64,000 nt of DNA from an uncultured Clostridia bacterium (GTDB lineage: Bacteria > Bacillota > Clostridia > Oscillospirales > Ruminococcaceae): NCBI GenBank assembly GCA_947631995.1, contig CANRNT010000003.1:38216-102215 (forward strand), in the 5' to 3' direction. Below are positions 8,936 through 16,900 of the stretch, piece after piece. How positions within the stretch are numbered: position 1 is the stretch's first letter; the number at the start of each line of letters is the position of its first letter. Made by a program: the position numbers and the translations under genes. The notes beneath the pieces were generated by a model, which saw nothing but the letters and a program-made list of their open reading frames with translations, had not been told where the DNA came from and ran no database searches.

Positions 8936-9415
8936 TTACGGAATGGGCGTTGACGATATGTAATCCTTATAGACGTAGCCCTGTTCTCCCTGATACTCAA
9001 GAACATACCAGTCGCCCTCTGTCCTTACGACCTTTGCGCTTTCCTTGACGGGGATTATCGCACCTTTCGTGCTGTTCCAGTCCGCGGCCGCTCTCAGATA
9101 AACAGAGGTATTGAGATAAACCGTCGTACCGCTCGAGCCGTCGGTAGTCGTAGTAGTCTGTGGCTCTTGCGTCTGGCTCGGATCCTCGGGAGGCGCAGTA
9201 GTTACTGCCTGACCGTTGGGATCGGTGACGGGCGCAGGTGTAGTGGACGCCGTATACGACTTACTCGTACCCGTTCCGAGGACGGTAGTTGAAGACTGCT
9301 TGTCGTTAGCGGGAAAGAGCGTCTGCGCGATGAGTACGATTATTATGACCACCACAAGGGTTATTACCGCTACTGCAAGACCGCCTATCAGTTTGTTCTG
9401 ATTTACTTTTGCCAT
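8936..9415 (-). CDS. Membrane-anchored SH3-like protein
   Basis: A 159-residue protein with one N-terminal membrane segment (about residues 10-31), a long extracytoplasmic linker rich in Thr, Ser and Pro (about residues 38-95) and a C-terminal bacterial SH3-like domain: VYLNTSVYLRAAADWNSTKG ... VVRTEGDWYVLEYQGEQGYVYKDYI. This is a cell-wall recognition architecture. It is the middle of three wall-related genes on the same strand (M23 peptidase, SH3 protein, M15 peptidase). Its own terminator separates it from the M15 gene. Confidence 0.8.
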   Translation of the reverse strand: MAKVNQNKLIGGLAVAVITLVVVIIIVLIAQTLFPANDKQSSTTVLGTGTSKSYTASTTPAPVTDPNGQAVTTAPPEDPSQTQEPQTTTTTDGSSGTTVYLNTSVYLRAAADWNSTKGAIIPVKESAKVVRTEGDWYVLEYQGEQGYVYKDYISSTPIP

Positions 9416-9596
9416 GTTGTTCTTACCATCGCCCCGAATTTCAGAGCGTCCTTTCTTTATAATGTTCTTCCGTTTTTATTTCACACATATAATTAAATTT
9501 ATTATAATACATATTAAAATATTTGTCAAGCTAAAAATATACATAAATCAACACGAGATCTTAATACCCGTCATAAAATTCGCTTGACGTGACATT

Positions 9597-9622
9597 CAAA
9601 AAGCCCGAGTATCCGTCGGGCA
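9597..9622 (-). terminator. Intrinsic terminator after the M23 gene
   Basis: Stem GCCCGA / TCGGGC followed on the minus strand by TTTTT, about 28 bases after the stop at 9650. Confidence 0.85.
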
Positions 9623-9649
9623 ATTTGAAAACGTCTTTGATGTCAACGA

Positions 9650-10336
9650 CTATTTCTCCGCTGTCGGCGTCACGAACTGAACGGGGTCTATCCACTCGCC
9701 GTTGCGTTTCAGAGCGAAGTGGACGTGCGGATCAATGGCTATCTCGGCGCTTGCGGTATTGCCCGCAGTACCGATAACGTCGCCCGAGTCCACCTTGTCG
9801 CCCTTAGTGACCGCGAGCTGTGTTGAAAGCCCGTAATAATAGCTCATCACGGAATTCTGATGATCTATCTCTACGCAGCAGCCCCACAGCGGATCCTCCC
9901 ACACATCGGTGACCACGCCGCTCGTCATGGCTACTATATTGCTTCCGTTCGCCGCGGCGATGTCGATACCGTTATGCGTTTCCCACGCGCCGAGCGTTGC
10001 ATTATAGACAAGCTCTCCGTCGCTGAACTTAGTCAATATCTCGCCGCTTGTCGGGAACACTCTCGGCTGCACCTTTGACACCGCTTCAAGCTCGCTGGTC
10101 AGGCTGTCGTCCTTGAGGACGCTGTCGCTCGGGACATTGGCAGGCAGGTCGCTTGACGTACTGCTGTCCGACGGCTTTTTGCTTGTCAAGCTGCTGTTGA
10201 GGGTATCTACGGTCTTGTTATAGGCGTACACTCCCGCGCCGCCCACGGCAGCGATACAAAGCGCAAGGGCAATGAACGTGCCTTTTCCTTTCAGCGCCGC
10301 CGCTGTTTTGGCGATAAGAGTTTTAAATGCCGGCAT
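9650..10336 (-). CDS. Membrane-anchored M23 metallopeptidase, possibly SpoIIQ-like
   Basis: A 228-residue protein with one N-terminal membrane segment (IALALCIAAVGGAGVYAY), a Ser/Asp-rich linker and a C-terminal LytM domain. Metal ligands are present in THNGIDIAA (HxxxD) and DPHVHFAL (HxH), so it should be an active endopeptidase. Size, topology and the sequence around YNATLGAWETHNGIDI resemble clostridial SpoIIQ, the forespore half of the engulfment channel, but nothing in the neighbourhood proves a sporulation role. The start follows GAAAGGAAAG. A strong terminator follows. Confidence 0.85.
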   Translation of the reverse strand: MPAFKTLIAKTAAALKGKGTFIALALCIAAVGGAGVYAYNKTVDTLNSSLTSKKPSDSSTSSDLPANVPSDSVLKDDSLTSELEAVSKVQPRVFPTSGEILTKFSDGELVYNATLGAWETHNGIDIAAANGSNIVAMTSGVVTDVWEDPLWGCCVEIDHQNSVMSYYYGLSTQLAVTKGDKVDSGDVIGTAGNTASAEIAIDPHVHFALKRNGEWIDPVQFVTPTAEK

Positions 10337-10524
10337 AAAACCACTTTCCTTTCATTCATCTGATAGAAAATTTTCTGCAAAGCATTTTACAATGCTTTCC
10401 AATACTATCTTTGACCGTTTGAGTGGTTTTATACATTCAACCGAAGCAAGAGGGAAGAACCGTCCTCGCCGCTCCGACAAGCCGCCGCGTTTTGCATACC
10501 TCGTGCCGCCGCATTATCCGCAGA

Positions 10525-10968
10525 TAATATAAAAGAGATACGATCAACACGCTGAGATGTTTTAGCGGTCTCCGCAAATGCGGCTCGCCGCATTTGGTTC
10601 AGAATTGCGAAGCAATTCTTTTTGCGCTTGCCGTGCAAGCGCTGGAGACCGCTTACCTGCGCTGTGTGTTGCAATGATTTTTATCCGTCCTTTCGTTCTT
10701 GCCAAATGCCGTGTGCTATCTTATAGATATTACTTTTGAAAAGTACCCCTGATGGCAGTCACACATACTGCTATCCTACCGCGTCAGCACACGGCACAAA
10801 CCGAATTTGTCGATTCCGCATACAAAAAATCGCCGCAAACAAGTTTTTAAGGCGGCGCATTTTTTGAGCGAGGGAGACAAATTCTTGAACTCTTTTGGTA
10901 CTTTTCTCTTTCAAGAGAGAAAAGTACAAGAAAGTTTGTTGCAAAGAACATTCCACACTACTTGCCTA
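10525..10968 (+). repeat. Large structured direct repeat, copy 1
   Basis: About 440 bases repeated almost unchanged at 11296-11739 (offset 771). It begins with a cloverleaf-like fold at 10564-10653. An outer stem AGCGGTCTCC / GGAGACCGCT encloses three perfect hairpins: AAATGCGGC/GCCGCATTT, AGAATTGC/GCAATTCT and GCGCTTG/CAAGCGC. Downstream are a long-range stem GCCGTGTGCT / AGCACACGGC, a GCCGC...GCGGC hairpin with a T-run, and a 13-bp hairpin TACTTTTCTCT...AGAGAAAAGTA. The short reading frames inside are not convincing genes. The gene-free region 10337-12923 consists mostly of such repeats. Confidence 0.85.
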
Positions 10969-11295
10969 TATTGTTGGAGAGCGAAGTAATAATACTTTGC
11001 TTGTTATGAATTTTTCATATCTAGTCTCTAGTTATCTTGCCTCCAATACCCGCCCCCACTAACCTCCTGAGGAGAGACGTCTAGAAGAATATTCTGTCAG
11101 TACATACAGTATGGACACAGTTCAGTTTTTTAGGGATATATAGAGTTGGTCACAGCGTAATTATTTACTTGATGTGAGCATGGCTCTACCGAATAGCGTT
11201 ATATTGCTGCTTCATATAACCCCTCCCCTAATAACCGCCCGTGGAGAGAGACAGCTGGAAGAATATTCTGCCAACGGCATTTTAGAGTACTATGA

Positions 11296-11739
11296 TTATA
11301 TAAAAGAGAAAAAATCAAAACGCGGCGATGTTTTAGCGGTCTCCGCAAATGCGGCTCGCCGCATTTGTTTCGAATTGCAAAGCAATTCTTGTAGCGCTTG
11401 CCGTGCAAGCGCTGGAGACCGCTTATCTGCGCTGTATGTTGCAATGATTTTTATCCGTCCTTTCGTTCTTGCCAAATGTCGTGTGCTATCTTATAGATAC
11501 TACTTTTGAAAAGTACCCCTGATGGTAGTTACACATACTGCTATCCTACCGCGTCAGCACACGGCACAAACCGAATTTGTCGATTCCGCATACAAAAAAT
11601 CGCCGCAAACAAGTTTTTTAAGGCGGCGCATTTTTTGAGCGAGGGAGACAAATTCTTGAACTCTTTTGGTACTTTTCTCTTTCAAGAGAGAAAAGTACAA
11701 GAAAGTTTATTGCAAAGAACATTCCACACTTCTTAACTA
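11296..11739 (+). repeat. Large structured direct repeat, copy 2
   Basis: Second copy of the 10525-10968 repeat, in the same orientation. The cloverleaf outer stem and all three inner hairpins are kept at 11335-11424. Differences between the copies fall mainly in loops, junctions and A/T-rich spacers. Confidence 0.85.
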
Positions 11740-12094
11740 TCGTTATTTTGCTTCTGATACCCACCCACAGTCCACCCGTTAACAGAGAGACAACCGGCAG
11801 AATATTCTTCCAGACATCTCTCTTTTAGTGGTACGAGGACAGGGCATATTAAAACTTATCAATAATCGTGTAAATCACAGTACAGACAAGCCCAAATCTC
11901 TTGCTTCAACTACTAGAGGCAAGATAACGAGAAGCAAGAGGTAAGATGTTTGGTTTTGAAAAGACTGCACTAAACTATAAAAAGCAATTTCTTGCTTCTT
12001 GCCTCTTGTAAACCGCAGGAGTGACAAGTTTGCACAAAGACAGAAAAAGACTTTTCTAACTTCTAACTTCTCACCTCTAACCTCTAATAGCGTC

Positions 12095-12215
12095 GCGCAC
12101 GCTGTGTCTTTGTGGGGCGCTGACCGGCGGTCGCTTGCGAACGCTACACCCCGCGAACCTTGGCAGTTGCGAAGCAACTGTAAAAAAGAGGTCGACCGAA
12201 AACTTTTATATTCTT
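12095..12215 (+). repeat. Mosaic hairpin repeat, partial copy E1
   Basis: A 3' part of the hairpin repeat family seen more fully at 12405-12680, 16480-16775, 55826-56125 and 56960-57235. It shows the conserved block GCGCACGCTGTGTCTTTGTG, a closing stem with the inserted hairpin CAGTTGC GAA GCAACTG, and the 3' signature CCGAAAACTTTTATATTCTT. Another 3' remnant of the family lies at about 12845-12930. Bases 12192-12372 are directly repeated at 12651-12831 (offset 459). Confidence 0.75.
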
Positions 12216-12404
12216 GACAAGAATTTTAAATTGCGGCGAAGCCGCTCCTTAACTATTCACTATTCATTATTCACTCTTTCACTATTCACTATTTCTTGCT
12301 TCTTGCCTCTAAATCTCTTGCCTCTAGCGGCGGAGCGCCTGCCGCGTTTTCGAGGGCGCTGCCCGGCAGCTGCTTGCGAACGCGGCGGCTGTTCGCAGAC
12401 GCTG

Positions 12405-12680
12405 CCCCTCGCAGGGAGATACGCAAAAAAAATATTACTTTGCTTTATAAGATTTTTTCATTTCGTTTGGCGTTCCATAATGGAACGCGGAAAGAGAGCG
12501 TTGCGCTACAACTAGGGAACGCCCTCTCTTGCAGGGCGTTCCCTCTTGAAAAACAATCCACCGGATTGTTTTTCAATTCACCCTTTGCGGAGCGCACGCT
12601 GTGTCTTTGTGGGGCGCTGCCCCACGCCCTGCGAACCTTTTGAAAAAGGTTCGACCGAAAACTTTTATATTCTTGACAAG
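12405..12680 (+). repeat. Mosaic hairpin repeat, full copy E2
   Basis: Five perfect hairpins in fixed order: GCGTTCC/GGAACGC (12470-12488); GGGAACGCCCT/AGGGCGTTCCC with loop CTCTTGC (12515-12543); GAAAAACAATCC/GGATTGTTTTTC with loop ACC (12548-12574); GTGGGGC/GCCCCAC (12609-12625); and CGAACCTTTT/AAAAGGTTCG (12632-12653). These are followed by CCGAAAACTTTT. The copy at 16480-16775 has the same stems and loops, with several base pairs changed on both sides. Confidence 0.85.
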
Positions 12681-12923
12681 AATTTTAAATTGCGGCGAAG
12701 CCGCTCCTTAACTATTCACTATTCATTATTCACTCTTTCACTATTCACTATTTCTTGCTTCTTGCCTCTAAATCTCTTGCCTCTAGCGGCGGAGCGCCTG
12801 CCGCGTTTTCGAGGGCGCTGCCCGGCGGCTGTTCGCAGACGCTACACCCCGTGACCCTTGGCAGTTGCGAAGCAACTGTAAAAAAGAGGTCAATCGAAAA
12901 CTTTCAGTTTCTTGATTTGAAAG

Positions 12924-15356
12924 TTAGCGATAATCAAACTTTTTCAGCCTAATCTCTGCTGTGAACACGTCGCCGTCGGGGGTTACGGTGAAGCTGCCGC
13001 CGCACGCTTGCGTGAAGCTCTTGGCTATCGAAAGCCCGAGCCCGTTGCCCTCGCCTGTTCTCGACTTACTGCCGCGGACGAACCTTTCGGTTATCTCGTC
13101 GCCCGTAAAGTCCATTTCATACGACGCGATGTTCTTGACCGTGATTATCGCTTCGGTCTCACTCTCTGTGAGCGTGAGATAGATACGCGTATTTTCGAGC
13201 GAATATTTAAGCGCGTTATCAACGACGTTCTGTATTATTCTGTACAGTTTTTTACCCTCACCGATGACCTTGACAGACTGCGGCAATATCTCCGAGCGCA
13301 CGTCTCTGCCATAGCGGTTTATCTTATCTTCCATATCGGCAAGAACCTGACGGACGAGTATTACTGCGTCTAATTCTTCGAGCTTGACGTCGGTCTCGCT
13401 GGTGGCTTTGGCAAGGTCGAACAGGTCGCTTATCATAGCGTTCAGCCGCTCAGTCTTGCGTATGAGAATATTCACATAATCTTTTGCCTCGTCGGGCAGT
13501 TCCTCTTTTGAGAGCAGGTCAACATAGCTCGTTATAGACGTAAGCGGAGTTTTAAGGTCGTGGGATACGTTGGTGACGAGGTCAATTTTCATACGCTCGG
13601 ACTTTATCTGCTCCTCAACGACCTTTGTAACGCTTTCGGAGATATTGTTTAAGTCCTGCTGTGCTTTATAGTTTACGTCCCAATCTTTGACCTCGGTCAC
13701 GGAATAATCGCCGTTGCGGACATCCTCAATACGCTTGGTGAGCTTGGCGATAGATACTGCGTCTACGACTTCAAAAAATACATAGACGAGTGCGAGCAGT
13801 ATGCAGGCTACAAGGAACACTTCGGGATCCATAGTGACGAGCAGTATAAAGAACGCTATGATAGCGAGTATGCCGAGCCTTAGCAGGAAGCGTTTCATAA
13901 AGGCGGTATGGGTGGCTCTGCCGAAGGAGAGGAAAGCGTTTCTGACAACTTTGAAAGCCTTTTTTGCGAGCCGCCAAAGGAGCTTGAGAATTCTGAAAAT
14001 AAGCGAGTCCTTGATGAAATGCTTGGTCTTGAACTTATTGATTATCGCGCCCGTTACGAGAACGCCTGTTATAGTGGCGGCGCCGACGCCTGCCGAGATA
14101 GCAATGCGTATGAACATATCATTCAGCAGAGAGTCCGCAAATGCTTCCGTCGCGTAGCTGTACCATTGATTATAATACATACCAACGCCGTACAGTATCT
14201 CGTCTATCAGCACGACTGCGGCAAATACGAGGAATGCAAATGCTGAGAGGTATATTTCCGTATACATTTTATCGAGGAAAGACAGCCTATAGCAGCCTTG
14301 CTCTAAGTCATAGCCGCAGAACACCCAGTATACAATGGCTATGACGAACGCCGCCGCCAGAATTGCGCACAGGGTTATAATATAGCGCGCTTCTTTAGTA
14401 TAATAATCTGCGAGGATATTTTCGTTTGCCTCGTAGTTTTGTATGACTTCTTTGGTAGGTGCGATACATATTCTCATATCGCTGCGCGTAATGCCGCCTG
14501 CTGACTGCGAAAAATATGTGTCGCTGTCTGCTTGCACCTCTATCCATTTATGGGCAGTCTGGTCATACAGGGCTACGGTATTGCCATAGTCGTCAACACG
14601 GAAAATACGGGCGTCTTCTATATTATTCTGCACTATATTGCCAAGGACAGCAGACAGGTCTGATGTATCGTAAATAAAATAGGGGGTACAGTCAAGTATG
14701 AGGTCGCTGTCTGACGGCATGGGTGTAGAGCCGTCTGTTTTATAGTAATACTTCAGATTATCTTCATAATAATACGGAAGATCGGTGGTATCAAAATCAT
14801 ACACGTTATAAACGTTATTGTTTACTATATACTGCGTAAGGCCGTATGATGTGGTATAGACATAGCAATCGGGAAGGCCGATATATTCGCCTTTTTGCGG
14901 ATAGGCAGTGCCGTTATACGTTGTCTCAAAAGCATAGCCGGTATTGCACAGATCGTCCGGTGTTTTATCGGTATTTGAAAGGACCTTGCCATTGCACTCG
15001 GCATAATATTCAAGGTTTTCAAAATCGTCTATAACAACTGCGCCGTTTTTGACAATGCCCCATTCTCCGAAGAGTTTTTCCAAAGCTGCCTGATGATATT
15101 TATTCACCGTATATCTGCCGCTGCCGTCGGTGTTGGCAAGATACATATTGGTTGCGACCCAAAGCTGCGTATACAGGGTGGAGAAGTCGCGCATATGGTC
15201 GGAGCTGTATAGATAGTTGTCGTAATTTTGCACGGTTTTTGGGGCGTTTACAGCGATAGTGACAAAGCCGAGCGCGGCGGAAGTGACAATTGCAAATATT
15301 ATCGCTATAAGGACGGCGCGTGATATTCTTTTTTTGAGGACTTTCATAAAATTCAC
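12924..15356 (-). CDS. Multi-pass sensor histidine kinase
   Basis: An 810-residue membrane sensor kinase, partner of the response regulator directly upstream. It has an N-terminal membrane segment (about residues 14-34), an extracytoplasmic region of about 290 residues with many Tyr, Asp and Asn, then several more membrane helices between about residues 330 and 535, a HAMP-like linker (AKLTKRIEDVRNGDYS) and the kinase core. The H-box NVSHDLKTPLTSITSY, N-box NVVDNALKYS and G-box GEGNGLGLSIAKSF are intact, so it should be active. The signal is unknown. The regulator and kinase genes are 24 bases apart. Confidence 0.92.
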   Translation of the reverse strand: MNFMKVLKKRISRAVLIAIIFAIVTSAALGFVTIAVNAPKTVQNYDNYLYSSDHMRDFSTLYTQLWVATNMYLANTDGSGRYTVNKYHQAALEKLFGEWGIVKNGAVVIDDFENLEYYAECNGKVLSNTDKTPDDLCNTGYAFETTYNGTAYPQKGEYIGLPDCYVYTTSYGLTQYIVNNNVYNVYDFDTTDLPYYYEDNLKYYYKTDGSTPMPSDSDLILDCTPYFIYDTSDLSAVLGNIVQNNIEDARIFRVDDYGNTVALYDQTAHKWIEVQADSDTYFSQSAGGITRSDMRICIAPTKEVIQNYEANENILADYYTKEARYIITLCAILAAAFVIAIVYWVFCGYDLEQGCYRLSFLDKMYTEIYLSAFAFLVFAAVVLIDEILYGVGMYYNQWYSYATEAFADSLLNDMFIRIAISAGVGAATITGVLVTGAIINKFKTKHFIKDSLIFRILKLLWRLAKKAFKVVRNAFLSFGRATHTAFMKRFLLRLGILAIIAFFILLVTMDPEVFLVACILLALVYVFFEVVDAVSIAKLTKRIEDVRNGDYSVTEVKDWDVNYKAQQDLNNISESVTKVVEEQIKSERMKIDLVTNVSHDLKTPLTSITSYVDLLSKEELPDEAKDYVNILIRKTERLNAMISDLFDLAKATSETDVKLEELDAVILVRQVLADMEDKINRYGRDVRSEILPQSVKVIGEGKKLYRIIQNVVDNALKYSLENTRIYLTLTESETEAIITVKNIASYEMDFTGDEITERFVRGSKSRTGEGNGLGLSIAKSFTQACGGSFTVTPDGDVFTAEIRLKKFDYR

Positions 15357-15380
15357 CTGCTTTTCGGAAAGTACGATATA

Positions 15381-16094
15381 TCAGAATTTTTCTATCTTGT
15401 AGCCTATGCCCCACACGACCTTTAAATACTTGGGTTCTGCGGGGTTTATCTCGATCTTTTCTCTTATATGGCGGATATGCACCATTACAGTATTTTCAAC
15501 GGCGTAGGACTCCTCTCTCCAGCACTTGGAGTATATCTCCTCGGCTGAAAATACCCTGCCTGCGTTTTCCATAAGCAGCTCGACTATTTTATACTCTGTT
15601 GCTGTGAGGCGGACGGGTTCGCCGTCTATATACAGCTGCTTGGCGGCTTTGTCAACAGACAGACTGCCGTTTTTTATATCCATATTGCCTATATTGCTGC
15701 CTGCCGCTCCCAAAGTAAGATATCTGCGCAGGTTGGAACGCACTCTGGCGACGAGCTCCATAGGATTATAGGGCTTTGTAACATAGTCGTCTGCGCCTAT
15801 GGAGAGACCGAGTATCTTATCGGTATCCTCCGACTTTGCGGAGAGGACGATTATGGGAATGTTCCTGCTCTGGCGTATCTTCATCATAGCCGAGAGACCG
15901 TCGAGCTTTGGCATCATAACGTCCATAAGTATGAGCTGGATATCGTTCTGCGCGAGGCAGTCGAGCGCCTGCATACCGTCGTAAGCTTTTATGGTCTTAT
16001 AGCCCTCCATTTCAAGCAGCTTGCATATCGCGTTGACTATATCTCTGTCGTCGTCTACGACCAGTATTACGGCGTTTTCAGTGTTTGGTGTCAT
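15381..16094 (-). CDS. OmpR/PhoB-family response regulator
   Basis: A 237-residue two-component regulator. The receiver domain (residues 8-122) has the acidic pocket DDD, the phospho-acceptor Asp in LILMDVMMPKLDG, the conserved Thr/Ser in IPIIVLSAKSE and the Lys in DDYVTKPYNPMEL. The C-terminal winged helix (residues 135-235) has LTATEYKIVELLMENAGRV and the recognition segment YAVENTVMVHIRHIREKIE, as in VanR/PhoP-type regulators. First gene of a two-gene operon with the sensor kinase. Confidence 0.93.
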   Translation of the reverse strand: MTPNTENAVILVVDDDRDIVNAICKLLEMEGYKTIKAYDGMQALDCLAQNDIQLILMDVMMPKLDGLSAMMKIRQSRNIPIIVLSAKSEDTDKILGLSIGADDYVTKPYNPMELVARVRSNLRRYLTLGAAGSNIGNMDIKNGSLSVDKAAKQLYIDGEPVRLTATEYKIVELLMENAGRVFSAEEIYSKCWREESYAVENTVMVHIRHIREKIEINPAEPKYLKVVWGIGYKIEKF

Positions 16095-16338
16095 ATGATG
16101 ATTCCCTTCTTTTATATAATTTTATAAGATAAATCAGAGTTAGACGAAGAAACATTCTGCACTACTTACCTATCTCGTTGGAGCGCGAAACCTATGTTTT
16201 TAATCTGTCTTTCCGTTCTTGCGTAATGAAGCCTAGAATGAAGAGATAGCGAATTTTCACCACGGCTCTGCGCGTGGATGAGGGTCGGGTACAGCGTTCG
16301 CAAGCGACCGCCTAAGGGGAGCGCTAGGAAAGGGGGGC

Positions 16339-16502
16339 AAGTTTCGCAAGAAACTTGAAGCGAACGCAAGCGTTCGCTGTAGAGCAGCGCGCCCTTCCAG
16401 TCTTATTTACCCCCTAAGTCCTCTATGGCACACTTCACTTCGTGAAGTGCAGAAGAATTGGGCAAAGCCCAATTCTTTACGCGACTGCAAGCAGTCGCTG
16501 CC
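16339..16502 (+). repeat. Array of short perfect hairpins
   Basis: Five consecutive perfect palindromes with tiny loops: CAAGTTTC/GAAACTTG, AGCGAACG/GCGTTCGCT (one base shared with the loop), CACTTCAC/GTGAAGTG, AGAATTGGGC/GCCCAATTCT and GCGACTG/CAGTCGC. They lead directly into hairpin repeat E3. The rest of the gene-free stretch 16095-16338 holds related low-information sequence and no gene that I can support. Confidence 0.75.
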
Positions 16503-16775
16503 CCTCGCAGGGAGATACGCAAAAGAAATATTACTTTGCTTTATAATATTTTTTCACTTTGTTTGGCGTTCCATAATGGAACGCGGAAAGAGAGCGATAA
16601 CTTCTCAAAGGGGAGGCTCTCTCTTGCAGAGCCTCCCCTCTCCAGAAACAGTCCACCGGACTGTTTCTGAATTCACCTCTTGCAGAGCGCACGCTGTGCC
16701 TTTGTGGGGCGCTGCCCCACGCCCCGCAAGCCTTTTGAAAAAGGCTTGACCGAAAACTTTTATTTTCTTGGCAGG
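16480..16775 (+). repeat. Mosaic hairpin repeat, full copy E3
   Basis: Same order of five hairpins as E2. Stem 2 is GGGGAGGCTCT/AGAGCCTCCCC (16610-16638) with the identical loop CTCTTGC. Stem 3 is CAGAAACAGTCC/GGACTGTTTCTG (16643-16669) with the identical loop ACC. Stem 5 is CAAGCCTTTT/AAAAGGCTTG (16727-16748). Relative to E2, eight stem positions differ and every one is compensated on the opposite arm. Confidence 0.85.
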
Positions 16776-16846
16776 TGCTACAACCATTGTAGCATACTTT
16801 TCTTAAATTGCAACTATCGGAAGTCTTAAATAATTCTTAATTATCA

Positions 16847-16884
16847 CAAAAAAGCAGGGTAGGAGCTTTTACCCGTACCCTGCA
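16847..16884 (-). terminator. Intrinsic terminator of glgP
   Basis: Stem GCAGGGTA / TACCCTGC followed on the minus strand by TTTTTT, 17 bases after the glgP stop. Confidence 0.88.
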
Positions 16885-16900
16885 TAAAAATGTGAAAAAT

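Noticed and set aside
12135..12854. Repeated frames with LTIHYSLFTLSLFTISCF
   Set aside because: They are translations of the heptamer repeats inside the hairpin repeats, lack ribosome sites and recur only because the DNA is repeated.
10564..16502. Hairpin arrays as a CRISPR
   Set aside because: Units are different palindromes without constant repeats or regular spacers, and no cas gene is present.
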